From NCBI GenBank assembly GCA_022829145.1, contig CM040746.1, positions 28,463,832-28,527,831 on the forward strand: 64,000 bases of DNA. The letters run 5' to 3'. Positions 17,658 to 31,600 of this stretch are shown in pieces; the stretch's first letter is position 1; every line of letters starts with the position of its first letter. Source of the stretch: Albula goreensis (Eukaryota > Chordata > Actinopteri > Albuliformes > Albulidae). A model generated the notes under the pieces. The model worked only from the letters and a program-made list of their open reading frames with translations. It was not told where the DNA came from and did not search any database. Both the position numbers and the translations under genes were made by a program.

Positions 17658-20600
17658 ATAACGTAGGTTAGCTAACGTATCACTGGTGTGATTAACATTA
17701 AGTAACGCTCTCAAGCTTGGTTGTCACCAGAGAATCTACAAGTGTATGCCGCCACATTAATAAACATTAGCACTACCTCTGGGTCGAGAAAATCTCTGAC
17801 GCCATTGAAATTGCTATCAATATAGCTTTCTATGGTTAGTATCTTACTATACTGGTTAGTAGTTGTTTGTGTGGTTCGCAAATTGGCTTGTCTAGGCGCA
17901 CAATGGCATTGTCTTGTTTTTGGACTTACTGTGTTTATTTGCGAAGCATTGGCTAACATAAATGCTATTTACGCTACAGTAGTTTAACGCCTGTTCAAGC
18001 ACAGGTACCATAAGGCCCATGTTGTTTTCAGACTGAAGAATAGGCCTTATTGCCTACCTATGTACATAATTCATTAGCTTCTGTCTTTAACGTTATTTGA
18101 AATGATTAATGCACCATCCCCATATATTTTTCTTTTGTGTGTTTTTACATAAATTAGCGAAGTATTTTGATTGACAGAGATATTAAATAAATTGGATCAA
18201 TGCGTCTGGAATAGGAAAAGAAAGGAAATACTAGAAGTGACATTTTCCTAAAGGCGGGTCTGCATCCTTGGTATAAAACTGTTGAAGAAGCTGAGGTGTT
18301 TTCTAAGCAGACCCCGCTTTCCTTGAGGGACTAGATTTGAATGTAAGGCAGACACAGTGAGGGTGCATAATTTGATTACACCTGTCTATATCTGCAACGT
18401 CTTACATTGGAAATAGCATGTCTTTCACGTGGGGCTGAATAAGGGTTGTGGAGATGGTGCTGTGACAAGACAGCCCTACAGCAACATTATTAGGGCATTG
18501 TGTCTCAAAGGCAACTGGTGATGTCAGTCCACCAGAGATGCTGTCTGTGCACTCACATCAAGCTCATGATTGAAGCAGCACTATGGGAACAATGTGTGAT
18601 AATCTAAGGCAAACATTCCAATCACTTGATGTGTTGTTGTAGAACATATTTGCCTAGCACTTTAATTCTGGTTTGGCTGTGGGGTTTTTGTGCTGACTGA
18701 GAAGGTGAAGTGAGCATATGTTGTCCAGCAGGCGTCTTTGACCAAGACTTTCTTGTCTCGGAACCTCCTTTCCTCCATTCCATATCTGCTCTCTACCTCC
18801 TCTTCCTGTCTTTGTGGTGCTTCTCCTCCTTACTTTCATAAGGCTGCCTTGTGTACTCATGGGGGTAGGGCCTGTTTATAAACTTTGAACAAATAGACAT
18901 GGAAGGAGGTTAGTCCACTCAGGACTTTAATGCAGGATTTCTGTGCAAATCTGAGGCTAGATAAATGTCTACGTTCAGCTCAAATCCTTTTTTTCTTTGC
19001 CAAAACAATGTCCTGCACTTGTTCCTAAAGCGTTTTTCTGTCACTAAAAAGTTATTGGCCATAACGGATTGAAGCTCTTCATTGTAAAAATATCTCTACT
19101 CTGAAAGTTTACACCTGGAACAGTTATCATAAGGGATACAGAAAATGGTGTCTTGTTTTCATGTTCAAGGGCACGATGTGTTGGTTTTATAAGTGTTTCG
19201 GTTTGAAATTAGTTGTGAGCGTTCTGTGTATGAAATAGATTCTGAGTAGTGTACCAATATGAAGCACTTATGGAAAGGCTCCAAGTTACTTCTCATTTGT
19301 TACTCTTACAGAATAGATTGAATCCTGGCGCTGCTAATACTGTAGGCCTTTAGGTGCAATTGGGCGTAGAAAGTAACAGTACAATGTATGGTGAAGAATA
19401 GCCTTTTATGTTAGGTGAAATTTCCAGAAGGTATAATTTCCCATGTAATTACCTTGAATCTACTGTAACTATTTTCATCTGGTACTCCCTGCCAGTTTAC
19501 AGGTTTTCCAAATTAAATGTGGATCAGTGCTATTCTCACACAGTCTTTGTTTGCAGATAGAGTAGGTTGCTTTCGAGGTCCTAATGACCAGGTCACAGAC
19601 AAGAGTAAAAATGTGATCTGTTGTAGAGGTAAGGAAGGAAATATGTGAGATTTTTTTGGTTGAGTTCCCTGTGAAACCCTCACTTAATGTACCCAGCCTT
19701 TCCCTAGGCCTTTGTGAAAAATATTTTTTCTAGAGAACAACCCTTCGTACCAAGGAAATCAAAGTCCTCTTGCCTGCTATTATTTTATCATGCCTTTTGT
19801 CTTAATTATGGAGTTCTGTCATGGGGGACATTAGTTTTTCAGAGAAGGATAGAAACAAAATAATTAGAAGTTTTGATGTTTCTTTACAAGCTTCTCTTAC
19901 AATACGGACTTGTGCCTGTTGCTGCTCTTGTGACACTAGGCAGAGGAGGGATCGTGTTATCGGTTGTGCTGTCTGTGTGGGTCTGTGATTAGAATGGCAG
20001 ACATGAGAAAAGAAAGGAGAAGTGAAAATCAATGCACTAGTGACAGAGATAAAAAAAGAGAGTGTAACCCTGACCCTCATGCCTTGCTGTGGTCTGCCTT
20101 GTCTCACATCCATCCGCAACCAGTTACCCAAGTTAACCAAGTCCTCCAGTGTGTTCTTTATTCTGAAGGCATTTCAATGCCCTGTGAGGTATGAACTGTA
20201 TAATGACTATGAGATCCTGCTATGTCATCAAGTCAAGTGAATCAGACTCATTGGAAGGTGTTGGCTGCATCTGGGGTTGAATCAGTTATTTCTTTTTATG
20301 AGTGTGGGAGTCACTTGTCAGTCTTCAGAGTTCAGAGAAGAATGAAAGGTACAGGCCATTTGTCTCTGCTTTTAATGTAATGGGAGTGTATACATTGTAA
20401 ATGCCAGTTATTTCGTTTTTGTGGAGAGTAGGCCTGGTTAATTACTCTAGAGAGGGGAGTCAGTGCTGCTCGACACAGCAGCTGGTTGACCTTGGTGATA
20501 GTATCATGACTCTCCCTACAGGCCTTAAATGTGAATACAAAGAAGAACAAATGTTAGAGTAATCCAGCAAATACACAGCATATGAATAGGCTAATTACTG

Positions 20601-20727
20601 GTTATATATGAATGAAATGCCTGCTGACAAAATATGCTATGAACACAAGAATCCTTACAGACTGATTTGTGTGCCATCTCACTTCCAAATGTTGGATATC
20701 TGGTATTTGGTAAACTTTTTAAAACAA

Positions 20728-20810
20728 TTCATTACATTACAGGCATTTGACAGACGATCTTGTCCAGAGCAATTTACAACACAAAGTGCATTTCTTTGGG
20801 GACAAGGTTA
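20728..20810 (+). repeat. fragment of a dispersed teleost repeat
   Basis: The text CATTACAGGCATTTGACAGA, then CGATCTTGTCCAGAGCAATT followed by TACAA, is a diverged copy of a motif scattered through many teleost genomes (GCATTTRGCAGACGCTCTTR, then TCCAGAGCGACTTACA). It is recognised from memory of that motif. The parent family and true ends cannot be given from one copy. Confidence 0.4.
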
Positions 20811-22683
20811 TCAAAGTGCTAGTGAAGGGTACGAGTCTCAAGTGCCAGTAGGGTTAGAAAGGACTGAACCCTATGGAAGACCTGTTGAGGGAAAAAAATA
20901 AGAAACAATAAGTAAACAATAACTCTGATACAACAATTAGTAATAAACAATAACCTTAAGGTAGCTACCTTAAGCAGAAGGCTGTGATTAAATATAAACC
21001 TTAATACAGACATTTGACAAGGGCAAACACTTCCAAGGCAAATGATTTTTCATAATTCTCTGTAGGGCAATTGGTTTGTTTATGTTTTTGAGTTCCAAGC
21101 TATTGTTCTGTCCCCCAAGGAGTTTCCCTGTGTTTTTAAATGCACAAGTTTGTCATGCTGTGGAAAGCTAGTGAAGGCAGTACCGTCAAACCCGTTCACT
21201 GACACTGTCTGTCTGTCAGGTGCCCTTCCAGACAGACACACACTTTATTGCATATGTTTGGTTTTGAATTGTTCATGGTTGTGCTCTTTTTTTTGTGGGA
21301 TGGTTTAATTTGTATGATGTATTTTTTCTATACTGAAATGAAAATGCAGTGTAAAATATCTAATGAGTGCTCTCATCTACTTGTGAAATGAGTGACCCTT
21401 AGCCTTCCAATGGGGTAATATGTGGTAGTTATGTTGTAACAGGAGAATAACCAATGAAGTAATGGTTTTTTGTAATTGATTAGTGATTAATGCACAATAG
21501 GAAGTTTTCGCTTGTGAGCTGTATGTGGAAAGCTGTGTGTGTCACATAAGCCACGTCTGCTAACAGTATTGTCATCAGTTCTGTAAAGCCACAGACTTTA
21601 TTTGGACAGCTTCTAGAACATTTGTAACTAATTCTTTAATTGCTGTTTAAGGGGAACCTGACATGTAACACAACGGTGCAAAGACAGACAACAATCAAAA
21701 TTTCATAGAGTTAAAACATCTACCACAAAGGGGAGAGTTCTGTAAACAGGAAATAAATCCAGGATCAAAAGCAGGAGCTTACTTAATTCACCGTGCAATT
21801 ATGTGAAAAACTGCAGTTTTACTCAGCATATTTAGCTTAAGGCCATTTCTGTAGTTTATTCCCCCTTCACAGTGCTGGGTGGCTGAAAGCCGTGTTTCTG
21901 AAATCTGTAGAGGGATGTGGAACTTGGTACCATGCCAGTGGCACAAAGGTGATACTTTTTGTTATATTCAACTTGAGTAGCTGGCTAAAGTAAGAAGGAG
22001 GCAATTATTCACTCGTATTTGAATGGTACACTAATGGATGGTGTGCATAGATTAGGATTTTAGTCCGGACCATTCATATAAAATGCATTGTTTGGGTGGT
22101 GGGTTGTTGATCTGGCACCTGTAATGAAACACCGAATACTATGGAAAAACTGTGCCCAATGTAGGAAGCAGTTAAGGATGTGTGCCTCTAAGGAATGCCT
22201 TTATAGTCTTTTACCTAACATGGGTAAAACTTAGCAATGATGAGTCTCCTCTTATAATTATAATAATAAACTAAAATACATATTTATTTTGAAAGTAGAA
22301 GCTCGTGTTAATTCTTAACTTGTTTTCAATATGTATCCTAAAACAAAGTTTACTCAAGGCCTATCCCTTGGTATTTGTCAGAAGACTTATTCTGTGCTAT
22401 TCTCAGTGCTTTGTACTGCACAATTGGTTTTACTGTATTTCCATGCCCTATTGAAGGGGGTTTTGGGGATATATGGGCCTCTTGCCTCATGATGGAGGAT
22501 GAGGACAAGGGGAACCTGATCATAGGGGAACCTATTCTACACTCGTATTCTGAATTGCTTTATGAATGCAGACAGTCATTTATTCTGTTTTTTTAACTGT
22601 GATTTGCTCTGACTCCCAGCACTTCTCCATCCCTCCCTAGGCAATTCTCTTTCAGTGGCCTAGTACCCCTGCCCCGTGTTGAG

Positions 22684-25600
22684 ATGTTGCGCTGGGGTCA
22701 CTGGGGAGTGGGGGCCCGCCTGGTAGTGCTGATCGTGGTTCTGTGCCTCACTCTGGCGCCCTCCCCTGGTCATGCATACATCTATGCTGTGAGTCTTTTT
22801 CTGTTCATAGTACAGTGCATCTCTTGTTATGGATCCTGTGAGCTTGTTTTTTGTGCCTTTCTCTCTCGCTGCACACAATGCACTTTTTATGATCTGTGTT
22901 TGTGATTGGATCAAAGGGTAGTGTTTCTGTCGCAGGGTGTGCTTTGTTGGTTTTATGTTATCGGTGTCACTGTGTATTGTAAGAATGTATGACGAGTGCC
23001 ATAACATCAGAATCAACACTTTAGTATCTCTTCATGTGCATGATCATCTTTTGCTATGATGCATTCATTTGCTATTGCTTTAATATTGTATAATGTTTGT
23101 TTGTCAGCATTACAGCAACAGGACTTCCATGGTTTTTGAAGACTTGCCTGCTCTCTTTGGAAACCAGCTGCCAAAAGATGGGCTGATGGTGAGTGTGAGA
23201 GGGTGAGGGCGAAGATGCTGGTAGAGTGTTCTGTCTTTACGAGAGTTCTTCCACTAAAGTGTAACGCAAGCATCAAACATGAGATGGAGGTTGCAGTGGT
23301 TAGTTATTATCATCATAAACATGTCAGGAGGTTACTGGCACATAGAAGTTATAGATAATCACTTGAAATCCATAGTGGAGTTGTGGCATGACTACAGTGA
23401 CCATGTTTGGTTCTCCATGTCTGTCCAACAGGGGGTCTTGGTGGAATCTCGGCCCCTCAATGCCTGTGTCCCCATTGACCCTCCGCCAACTCCACTCACT
23501 CCTATTGCATCCAACCTCACCAAGTTCATCGTTCTCATCCAGCGATATGACTGCAACTTTGATATCAAGGTATTTAAGTGTCTGGTCTGTGCGAGCACCT
23601 GTGAATATTTGTGGCTGCGTAGAGTTTTTAAATGCTCTGCATCAATCACATAAAGTAGTTTTGCAGCAGGTTATATTTCACTCCATTTCTCCTGGAAATT
23701 GTATTCCACGTGTAAATTCAAAGGTGCATAACAGAACTCACCAAATTAGAATGAGAGTTATTTTGTAGTCATGCTTATGGTGACACAGGCTTTGGCCTGA
23801 GTCTTCAGCTGTGCCCTGATATGGCTGTGCAGTAGCAGCTCTCAGTATGAGCCAGAGGTATTAACTGTGCAGTTTTGTGCGATTGTTTTTCTTTGTTTCA
23901 TAGTGTCTTGTTCAGTGCCCACCAGTCTCAGGTGAATCCGAAGGACACATTGAACTGAATTTGTGCTGTGGGTGAAATTGAATGGTGAATATAAATGATC
24001 TCCTTCCTCCAGGTGCTGCACGCCCAGCAGGCTGGGTATAGTGCAGCTATTGTCTACAACCTGCATTCAGACATCTTGCTCAACATGGGCTTCAATGATG
24101 GTGAGCCAGCCCCTGCTATTTTTTTAAATCTTCTCATCTATCTCTTTCAGCTCATGTTTAAATTTGTGTTGTTGAGCAACTTGTAGAATATATAAAAAGA
24201 GAGGCCGCATATAGTCGACCACGGTTTTACCGGCAGAGAAAGGGGTTTGAGCTGGTAGCATGTCTGTGTAACAGTGACAACCTTGTGACCAGCTTCAAGT
24301 GAAGTGTCTGTGCAAGCTTACGTGTTGGACTGCAGAGAAGACAGCAGCAGAAGCTTTACAGAGCTTATTATGGAGAAGAATAAATGCTTGTCTGTGCCAC
24401 CAAACATAATGGAAGTTTGTAGCATTCAGCGTACACGTAAAATTGGTAGATGGTATAATTACAATTGGCAAAAATGTAAAACATGGGCCTTTCTTTGATC
24501 CAGACCTCCAGAATAAAATAGTGCAAAATGTAAGAATGTTAAAAAAAGGTGATACCTCCTTTGCTATTAGTCAATGCAGTTTATCCTTTGATTAAAAAAA
24601 GAGCAATTAAAGAAATGCATTTTTGTTTCTTACAGTACTGTCAGAAGACAACTGCATTAAGGTTTTAAATGAAAGTGGAAAAGTCCTAAGTGAAGTAGAC
24701 TGAGTGACTATGTTGCTGTTTGTATTGCCCGTACAGAGAGTATTGTACAGCAGATTGAGATCCCGTCAGTCTTCACGAGCTACACTGCCTCACAGCTGCT
24801 GAAGAGTTACGTCATTCCTGAGAGAGGGTGAGTAACCCCTGGCATCTTCTCTCTCTGTCTTACACACAAACACACTGAAGCACTTGGGGACACTCACATT
24901 CTCTCACACAAATTCTAAAAGCAGATGCATTATTGCATGCCCTGCTGCAAGCTCATTGTCTTTCATGCCTGCAAGCGCATAGACACATTGTGTGACAAAC
25001 AGAGGTAAACATAGACACAGACTCTATGTACCTACACAAGCCTAGGAATGCCTAGTAGCACTGCCTGTGACAGATCAAAAGGTTGTGCAAGGTTTCTTTG
25101 GACAACACCTCGGACCAAGGGTTTTGAGTTTCACTTTCCTCTAAGCACGGTCATGTAATGGTAGTTGACACTGAATGTTCTCTCTTGGCCGGAGGGGTAT
25201 TGGTATTCATGTTACTGCAGATAATGATCAAGACTCAACCACAACAAACTATCCCACAAATAATTGCTAATATTGAGGAAAAAGCCTGTTGTAAATGCAT
25301 GCTCCGGGACTGCTGCATGCCTGTCATGGTGCTGCTTGTCTCAGATTTTGAGATACCTCAAGGCTGGCTTGTGTTGTGATCACCACACTAAGGGCAGTCT
25401 AAAAAGTAGTCAGTTTATCAGAGGGTGGCTTTTGCACGCATGAAATAATTGACACACATGCCCTGTCTGTATGTTTGAATCACTGGTACACTGGAACGGT
25501 TTGGTACTTGAGACTACCATACCGGGGATCCCAGTGCAGTTGCTAACGCTAATAAGTGCTTCATTTGGTTGTCCAGGGCCTATGTGATCCTCAGGCCGGA

Positions 25601-28600
25601 GTTTTCCTTCCCCCTCTCCTACTATCTCATCCCCTTTACTGGCGTGGTTGGCATCATCATCCTGGTCATGATCACCGTCCTGGTAAGAGCACTGTCCTGG
25701 CCGTACCATCCACACGATTCCTATTGTCCTTTACCTGAACTCTAGTCCTAGGTCACACTGACTGCCAGTTTCAACAATGGCACCTCCCAACAACAGTGTG
25801 AGGAAGGAGTTAATTTATGAGGGAAAGAAAGTTAGATGACAAATATGTGTTTTTATTGCAGTTATTTCAGTTGTGATGAGTCCCCTGCATGTTGCCACTT
25901 AGTAATTGATTTCCACTGATACCACGTTGTAATCCGCTTTAGTCTAGGGCAACACAGGGTATCAAACCTAAAGGAAACTTAAACAATGAAACACAGACTT
26001 CTACACACACTTCCATAGGCAGTTATCAAACAGATGAAATAGGTGCTGACAACAGAGTGCAGGGCATGACCAGGTTCGCCCCAGGATTCAGGTCCCCAAT
26101 CTAAGATATGAACACAGCGGATCTAGAATGTTGGTGACTTGTTGCAGCCTAAGTTTACACCTAGTGGCCTGCTGTGTCTGGCCGCTCTCAGAGGTTGATG
26201 ACCGTAGTGCAGTCTGGGCTTACACTCAGTGGTATGCCGCGGTGTCTGGCTGCATACAGCATAGGCTTACATCCTAATGGTCTGCCATGGTGTCTGACTG
26301 CTCCTACAACCTAAAGGGACTTGTTGCAACTTAGGCTTACACCCAGGGGCTTGCTATGGTGTCTGGCTGCCTACAGCCTAAGCTTACATCCATCAGCCTA
26401 CTGTGGTGTCTGGCTACACTCAGAGGTTTCTAGGTCTAGATCAGCTAGAGTTGAGCATACCCAGCTTGTCTTGTGAAAAATGTTACAAGCGGAACAGGAT
26501 AGGCTGCGGGACCTGGGGCTCTGTATCTGGGACAAACCTCTGGAAAGCCCCCGTACTTCAGTAGCCACACTGGATGCCCCTGGTTCACACACCTAGATGG
26601 AATAGGATGAATAGGAAGCATTATTGTAAATAGAAAATGTAACAATGTTTATTGCAGAGCACAAGATTAGTCACCATATTACCATCAAGATGTTACATGC
26701 AGAAATATCAACAAGACAAGACAAGAATAAGCAACAAAATATGCAGCCCCATTGTTCCGGAAAGAACTATGGCCGCCAGGAGCTTGTTAAGCAATACTCC
26801 CCAAATGTATCACTGAGCTTCTCTTAAATGCCATCCTGAGAAACCCCTTCCACTCACCAATGTCCTTCAGTCATCCAATAGGATTCTGCCAGAAACACTC
26901 TACAACCCTTTTCCCTCTTAGCCTACTGTCATGAGACCCCCCTACAGGCACAAAAGGGATTGAGGGACAATTACTCTTTCACCGTTCACCCTGACTGGAT
27001 GGTAGAGTCAACAAAATGGCAGTTGTTAGCTGATAACTTTTATGGCAGGTGTGCCCTTAATTATACCCTCACCTGCTCTCCGTCATCACTCAGGATGAAG
27101 TCCCCGCAGGGGTGCTCTCAAGGCTATGTACATGCACACTCATTTCCAGACATGGGTTAAACAATGCAAAAAATTCCAATAGCCATCAGTGATATCTCTT
27201 ACAGCCATCACTACAGCCCGTATCATCTACATGCCCCCCAGTCTTTCCCAATGTTTACTGTTTCTGTTGCATTGAAGTGGCTGCTGGGCTTTATGGTCCT
27301 GCTGTAAAGTCCTCTTTGGTAGACACGTGACACCCCAAGCCCAGCCTTGTCCCTCTCCTTCAGTGTTTCCGGCTGGGCTTTATGAGCCCTAATGGAGAAT
27401 CCTCCTGTGGCCAGGCTGAGGTCGCCTGGAGTTCTGGGATCCCATCCAGGCACAGAGTGGGAAATAAAATTATTCCTTACAGCAGTGTTTGCATATTTGA
27501 ATTTCAGTTGTTTGAATGCTCAGCTAAGATATTTGCTTGAAAGCACTGATGCTCTTCAGAGCCGATTAAGCACTTAGTTGTTTTTTTTTTTTTTTTTTTT
27601 ACAGCAAAGTTATTAAGTGTAGACTGAAGAATTGAATTGACGTTTTAAAATAGCATTTGTATATTATTGTCTTCAGTCTTTTCAGTTCCATTAGACACAG
27701 AGTTATGGTGGTGAGAGGTCCAAGGGATGGAAAGGAATGTGTAAATGTAAAATGCTGTGTAATTGATGTCTGATGGCGTCTGTAGAGGATCATCGGTTCC
27801 ATACTTTCTGAGTAGGGTGTGCTGTTTGTTGAGTAGGGTGTGCTGTTTGTTTCATTTCCTGTGTCGTAATGAGACATGCTTGTCGCATCCACTGGTGCCT
27901 GTTGACCCATCTGGTCCTTGTTTTCTTTGGCACAGAGGGTCAGTTCATTGTTCTTGTAGGTTTCTGCTGTCTGTCCATTTCATACTGTTCCTTCTGTCTG
28001 CAGATACAGTTATTAGAGGGTGATGTCAGGAATGGTGAATATTCTAAGACATAAAGAAATTTGTAGATAGGGAAATCCTTACTGATAGGGATCCTAGCTG
28101 GATTGTGCTAGGGCGGGAGAGTAGCAATTTCCACTTGTCAAAAGTATTACCTGTAGAGATGCATAGATCAATAGGTAAGCAGTCCCATTTTATTTCATTA
28201 TTTCCATACCATTTATGAAGTGTGCTGAGATACACCTAAAGGCAAATGTAAATATGCAAACTAAAAGCATGCACACAGTTAAGCAAGGAGGTGTATGGTA
28301 CAGTTTAAAGAAGTAACCTCTTTTCTGCTCATGAGCATAAGACCTGGCTCCCCTTTTTCCTGTATGTTGTTCAGTGCTTTGGATAATTGGGTCCTTTATA
28401 ATGAAAACAACCAGCACCGATTTCGGCTACTTCTCCTCCTCTTAACTTAGTTCCTGAATTTAAAGTACAGTACATTGTAGCGCTTCTACATTTCACCTTC
28501 AGTGTAAAAGCCTGTTTTCAGAAAACTGATTTAAAATTGAGGCTTTTGTTCATTTGCTGCCTAATTGTAAAATAGGATTACATGTTTGAAATTGTTTGCA

Positions 28601-31600
28601 GTTAAATGAGATTTTAGAAAAATGCTAATTTTAAGTAATCCTTCATAGTAGCACTTGTTGAAACCAGGAAGGGTGGAGTTGATCTGACTTGCATACCAAG
28701 TTTGAGGTCATATACCATATATAGAATACGTGACCGTATTAAATAAGGTAAAAACAAGTATCACCGATCACATTGTGCTTAGAATTGTTATCAACAAATT
28801 AACATGTTAGCCAAGTATAGCAGCCATTGTTTTATTTCAGGTGTTATGCTTCATTTTTATTAAACCTTCCCTCCCAAGATCTAAAGCATTTTACTGTTAG
28901 GTGATACTTCATCTTCCACAGATATGGAAAGTGTGCATGCATGACAGACAGGAGGTGCAGGGATGCAGAGTGCAAATTACATGTGTATCCCTTAAGCTTT
29001 ACGTGCCTCAGTTATTTGTCTTTTTCAGATTGTACGCTGTGTGCAATACAGGAAGAGGATGAGGAGGAACCGCCTGAGCAAAGAACAGCTGAAGAAGATC
29101 CCTATTCACAAGTTTAAGAAGGGTGAGCACTTTAACAATCCACCCCACCTTGTAACCTGAGTCTCTGTCCTTCCCTCTGCATTGCTCCTATTTTCCACCA
29201 GAGGGCAGGCTGTGCACCAGCGCTAGTGAACCTTAAGTTCCTGAGTTTCCAATGTTCTGTCATTGCAAGAACAGACCCACATGCTTGAATGTATATACAC
29301 GTAAAACAATAAGCATGCACAGAAAACAGGCCTATACACATCTACAGATGTAGACTTTCAAGCACAGACACATGCCCATTCACATGTTCACACATAGATC
29401 CACTAGCACAGACATAAATGCATGCTCATACCCAAATATACAATTGGACCTACGAGCACACACAATCATGCCCATACACATATATACATAGATTTGTGAG
29501 CATGCCTGCAATTTAAAACCTGCCAGTCCATCTGCACACAAACGAACGTGCATGTGTATGCATATACTTGCATACGCATGAGCATGTTTGTATATAAAAC
29601 ACACACTTACACCTGTGTTAGTACACACCCATATGCCCTTGCATACACAAAAATGTACACATATACGCATACATACTAAAAAACACATGCACAAAAGCAA
29701 GGACAGATTTATACATGCAGATCTTTAGTGTAAGTGCACACATAAGCACACACACACTCACAGTTGTGACAGTAGGTTTCTTTGCTCTGAACTGAGATAA
29801 GATTGAAATGGAGTTCCAGGTTTCTGTTCTTCTGTTGAAAGGTCTCATAAGCACAATCAGGTTGCTGGTACATTTCCGGCCTTTCACATGCATTTCAAAA
29901 AGGTTGGCCCAGTAAGATAAGAATTTGAGTGGCTTGTGCAAGGCTTCATTCCCCTCAACATAACATTTTATTGTACCTTACTTATACTTTGTATGGTTTG
30001 AATTCTGTTTGTTACATGAGAAATTGGATTGAAACTGAACAGTGTATATTTTGTGCAAGAGCCTGGAAAGTCTGTAATCAGATTTGACTAGTTTGTTTCA
30101 CTGTGAATCATCTATGGAACTTAGGGGCCAAATTAGCAAAGGTCAGGTCATGGTCACCTTAATGGGACCATTGAACACCTGCTTTTGGGTCCTAGGTGAA
30201 ATTTATCAGCAAGGTCTTGGATCTTCAGATGTGGAGACACTGTAACAAGAGGATGTTGGTTGAGATTTCACCAAGATATAGGGAAAGTTCTAAGTACTTG
30301 TGTGTGTGCACGCGCACATGTGCGGGTAGAGAAATAAGGTGAGTTAAATTCACCGGAGGAGCAAATGCTGAGCTCCCACTTCCTGTGTGATACCAGCCCT
30401 GCTACCCTCACACAATTTCCATTTGCTCTCATCCTGTTTTTATGTATGTTAGTTCTACTGTAGCTGTTGTTGCAAGGCTAGTAACTTTTGCATGTGTGTT
30501 TCAGGAAGACACAAGAAAAATTGACTGTTAGAATGTCATATACACTTGCAACATATCAGATAAAGTCTTGAATATACACATTTGCTGTAGTGACAGGTTA
30601 TCGCTTGTGGTTTGTTGGTAAATAGCACTTCACCTATTTTTAAGCAGTACAACATAACTTCATATTAGGTTGTTATATTAAGTATCTGTGCTTGTGCACC
30701 CATGATTGGTTGTACATACCTCAGTGTAGCAGCATGAATGAATAACCTTGCTGTGGTCAACAACCATCAAAAGTCTTTTGAACCTTTAATAAATAATACC
30801 AGGTCATCAACAGCTTTTTTGAATTTTTAGTTTATTGAATTCTGCCTGAAACAGCTTTTATAACTTTGCAGATATGATATGAAGATAAGCTCAAATTTCC
30901 TGGCAGACCTTTTTGCTGTCTGTAAGTCTGTATTTGTCACATCTCCCTTTCTTAAGGCTGTCATATTTGTGCATGGAACCATGCAGTTTGCATTCTGTAT
31001 GTAAAATGACACTTGTAATGTGGCTTAAGGCTTTAAGATGTACAACATACACCTCTGACAGATATTCTTGTATGTTTGATAAATTACAGTATGTTTATTG
31101 CACTTAGACTAGGTATACTGGCTGTCAATATTTAAACTACATGTCCATCTCCAAGTATACAAGTAAAAGAAATGGCTAATTAAAAGCACATTTATAATTT
31201 ACAATTACAATTCAATACAATTTCCAATGAGCCATTCATCAGAGGTGCAAAACAAATACATTTCACGTAAAATACAATTCCATATAGTTACATGTTTATT
31301 TTTTTTTTCCTTAGAATATTTTCACTCTAACTTCAATAAAGTATGGTGAAACACTGGCTAAGGCTTTGGTGCCAATAAAAGAAGCATTAAAAGGTTATAA
31401 ACAAAGGTTTCACAGAATTATTTGTGTTTTTAGATCATGATAGTTATTTTTGATGCTTGAGGCAAGGTTTTCCCCATCATGTCCACTGAGAGCCTCGTGA
31501 AAAACTATACCAACATGGAACCTTCTTTTAAAAAAATGTATAATGATGTCTGCCATGTTGCAGAGTAACTTCAGGTGCCATTATATGTCTTTTCATAGCT

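Larger units (their letters stand above)
17080..22640 (+). other. rnf167: rnf167 intron 1, no gene seen
   Basis: This stretch has only short open frames without domains or paired splice sites. It contains the CTAT microsatellite, TAGC-rich sequence up to about 17700 and one dispersed-repeat fragment near 20728-20810. The remainder is AT-rich intronic sequence. Confidence 0.5.

Noticed and set aside
23388-23768. Open frame of 126 codons over an rnf167 exon
   Set aside because: It is an out-of-frame shadow of the rnf167 exon at 23432-23569 running on into the intron.
29380-29941. Cysteine/histidine-rich minus-strand frames
   Set aside because: They are translations of degenerate CA/TG repeats, which give Cys, Val, His and Met by composition. 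There is no support for a cysteine-rich peptide gene.
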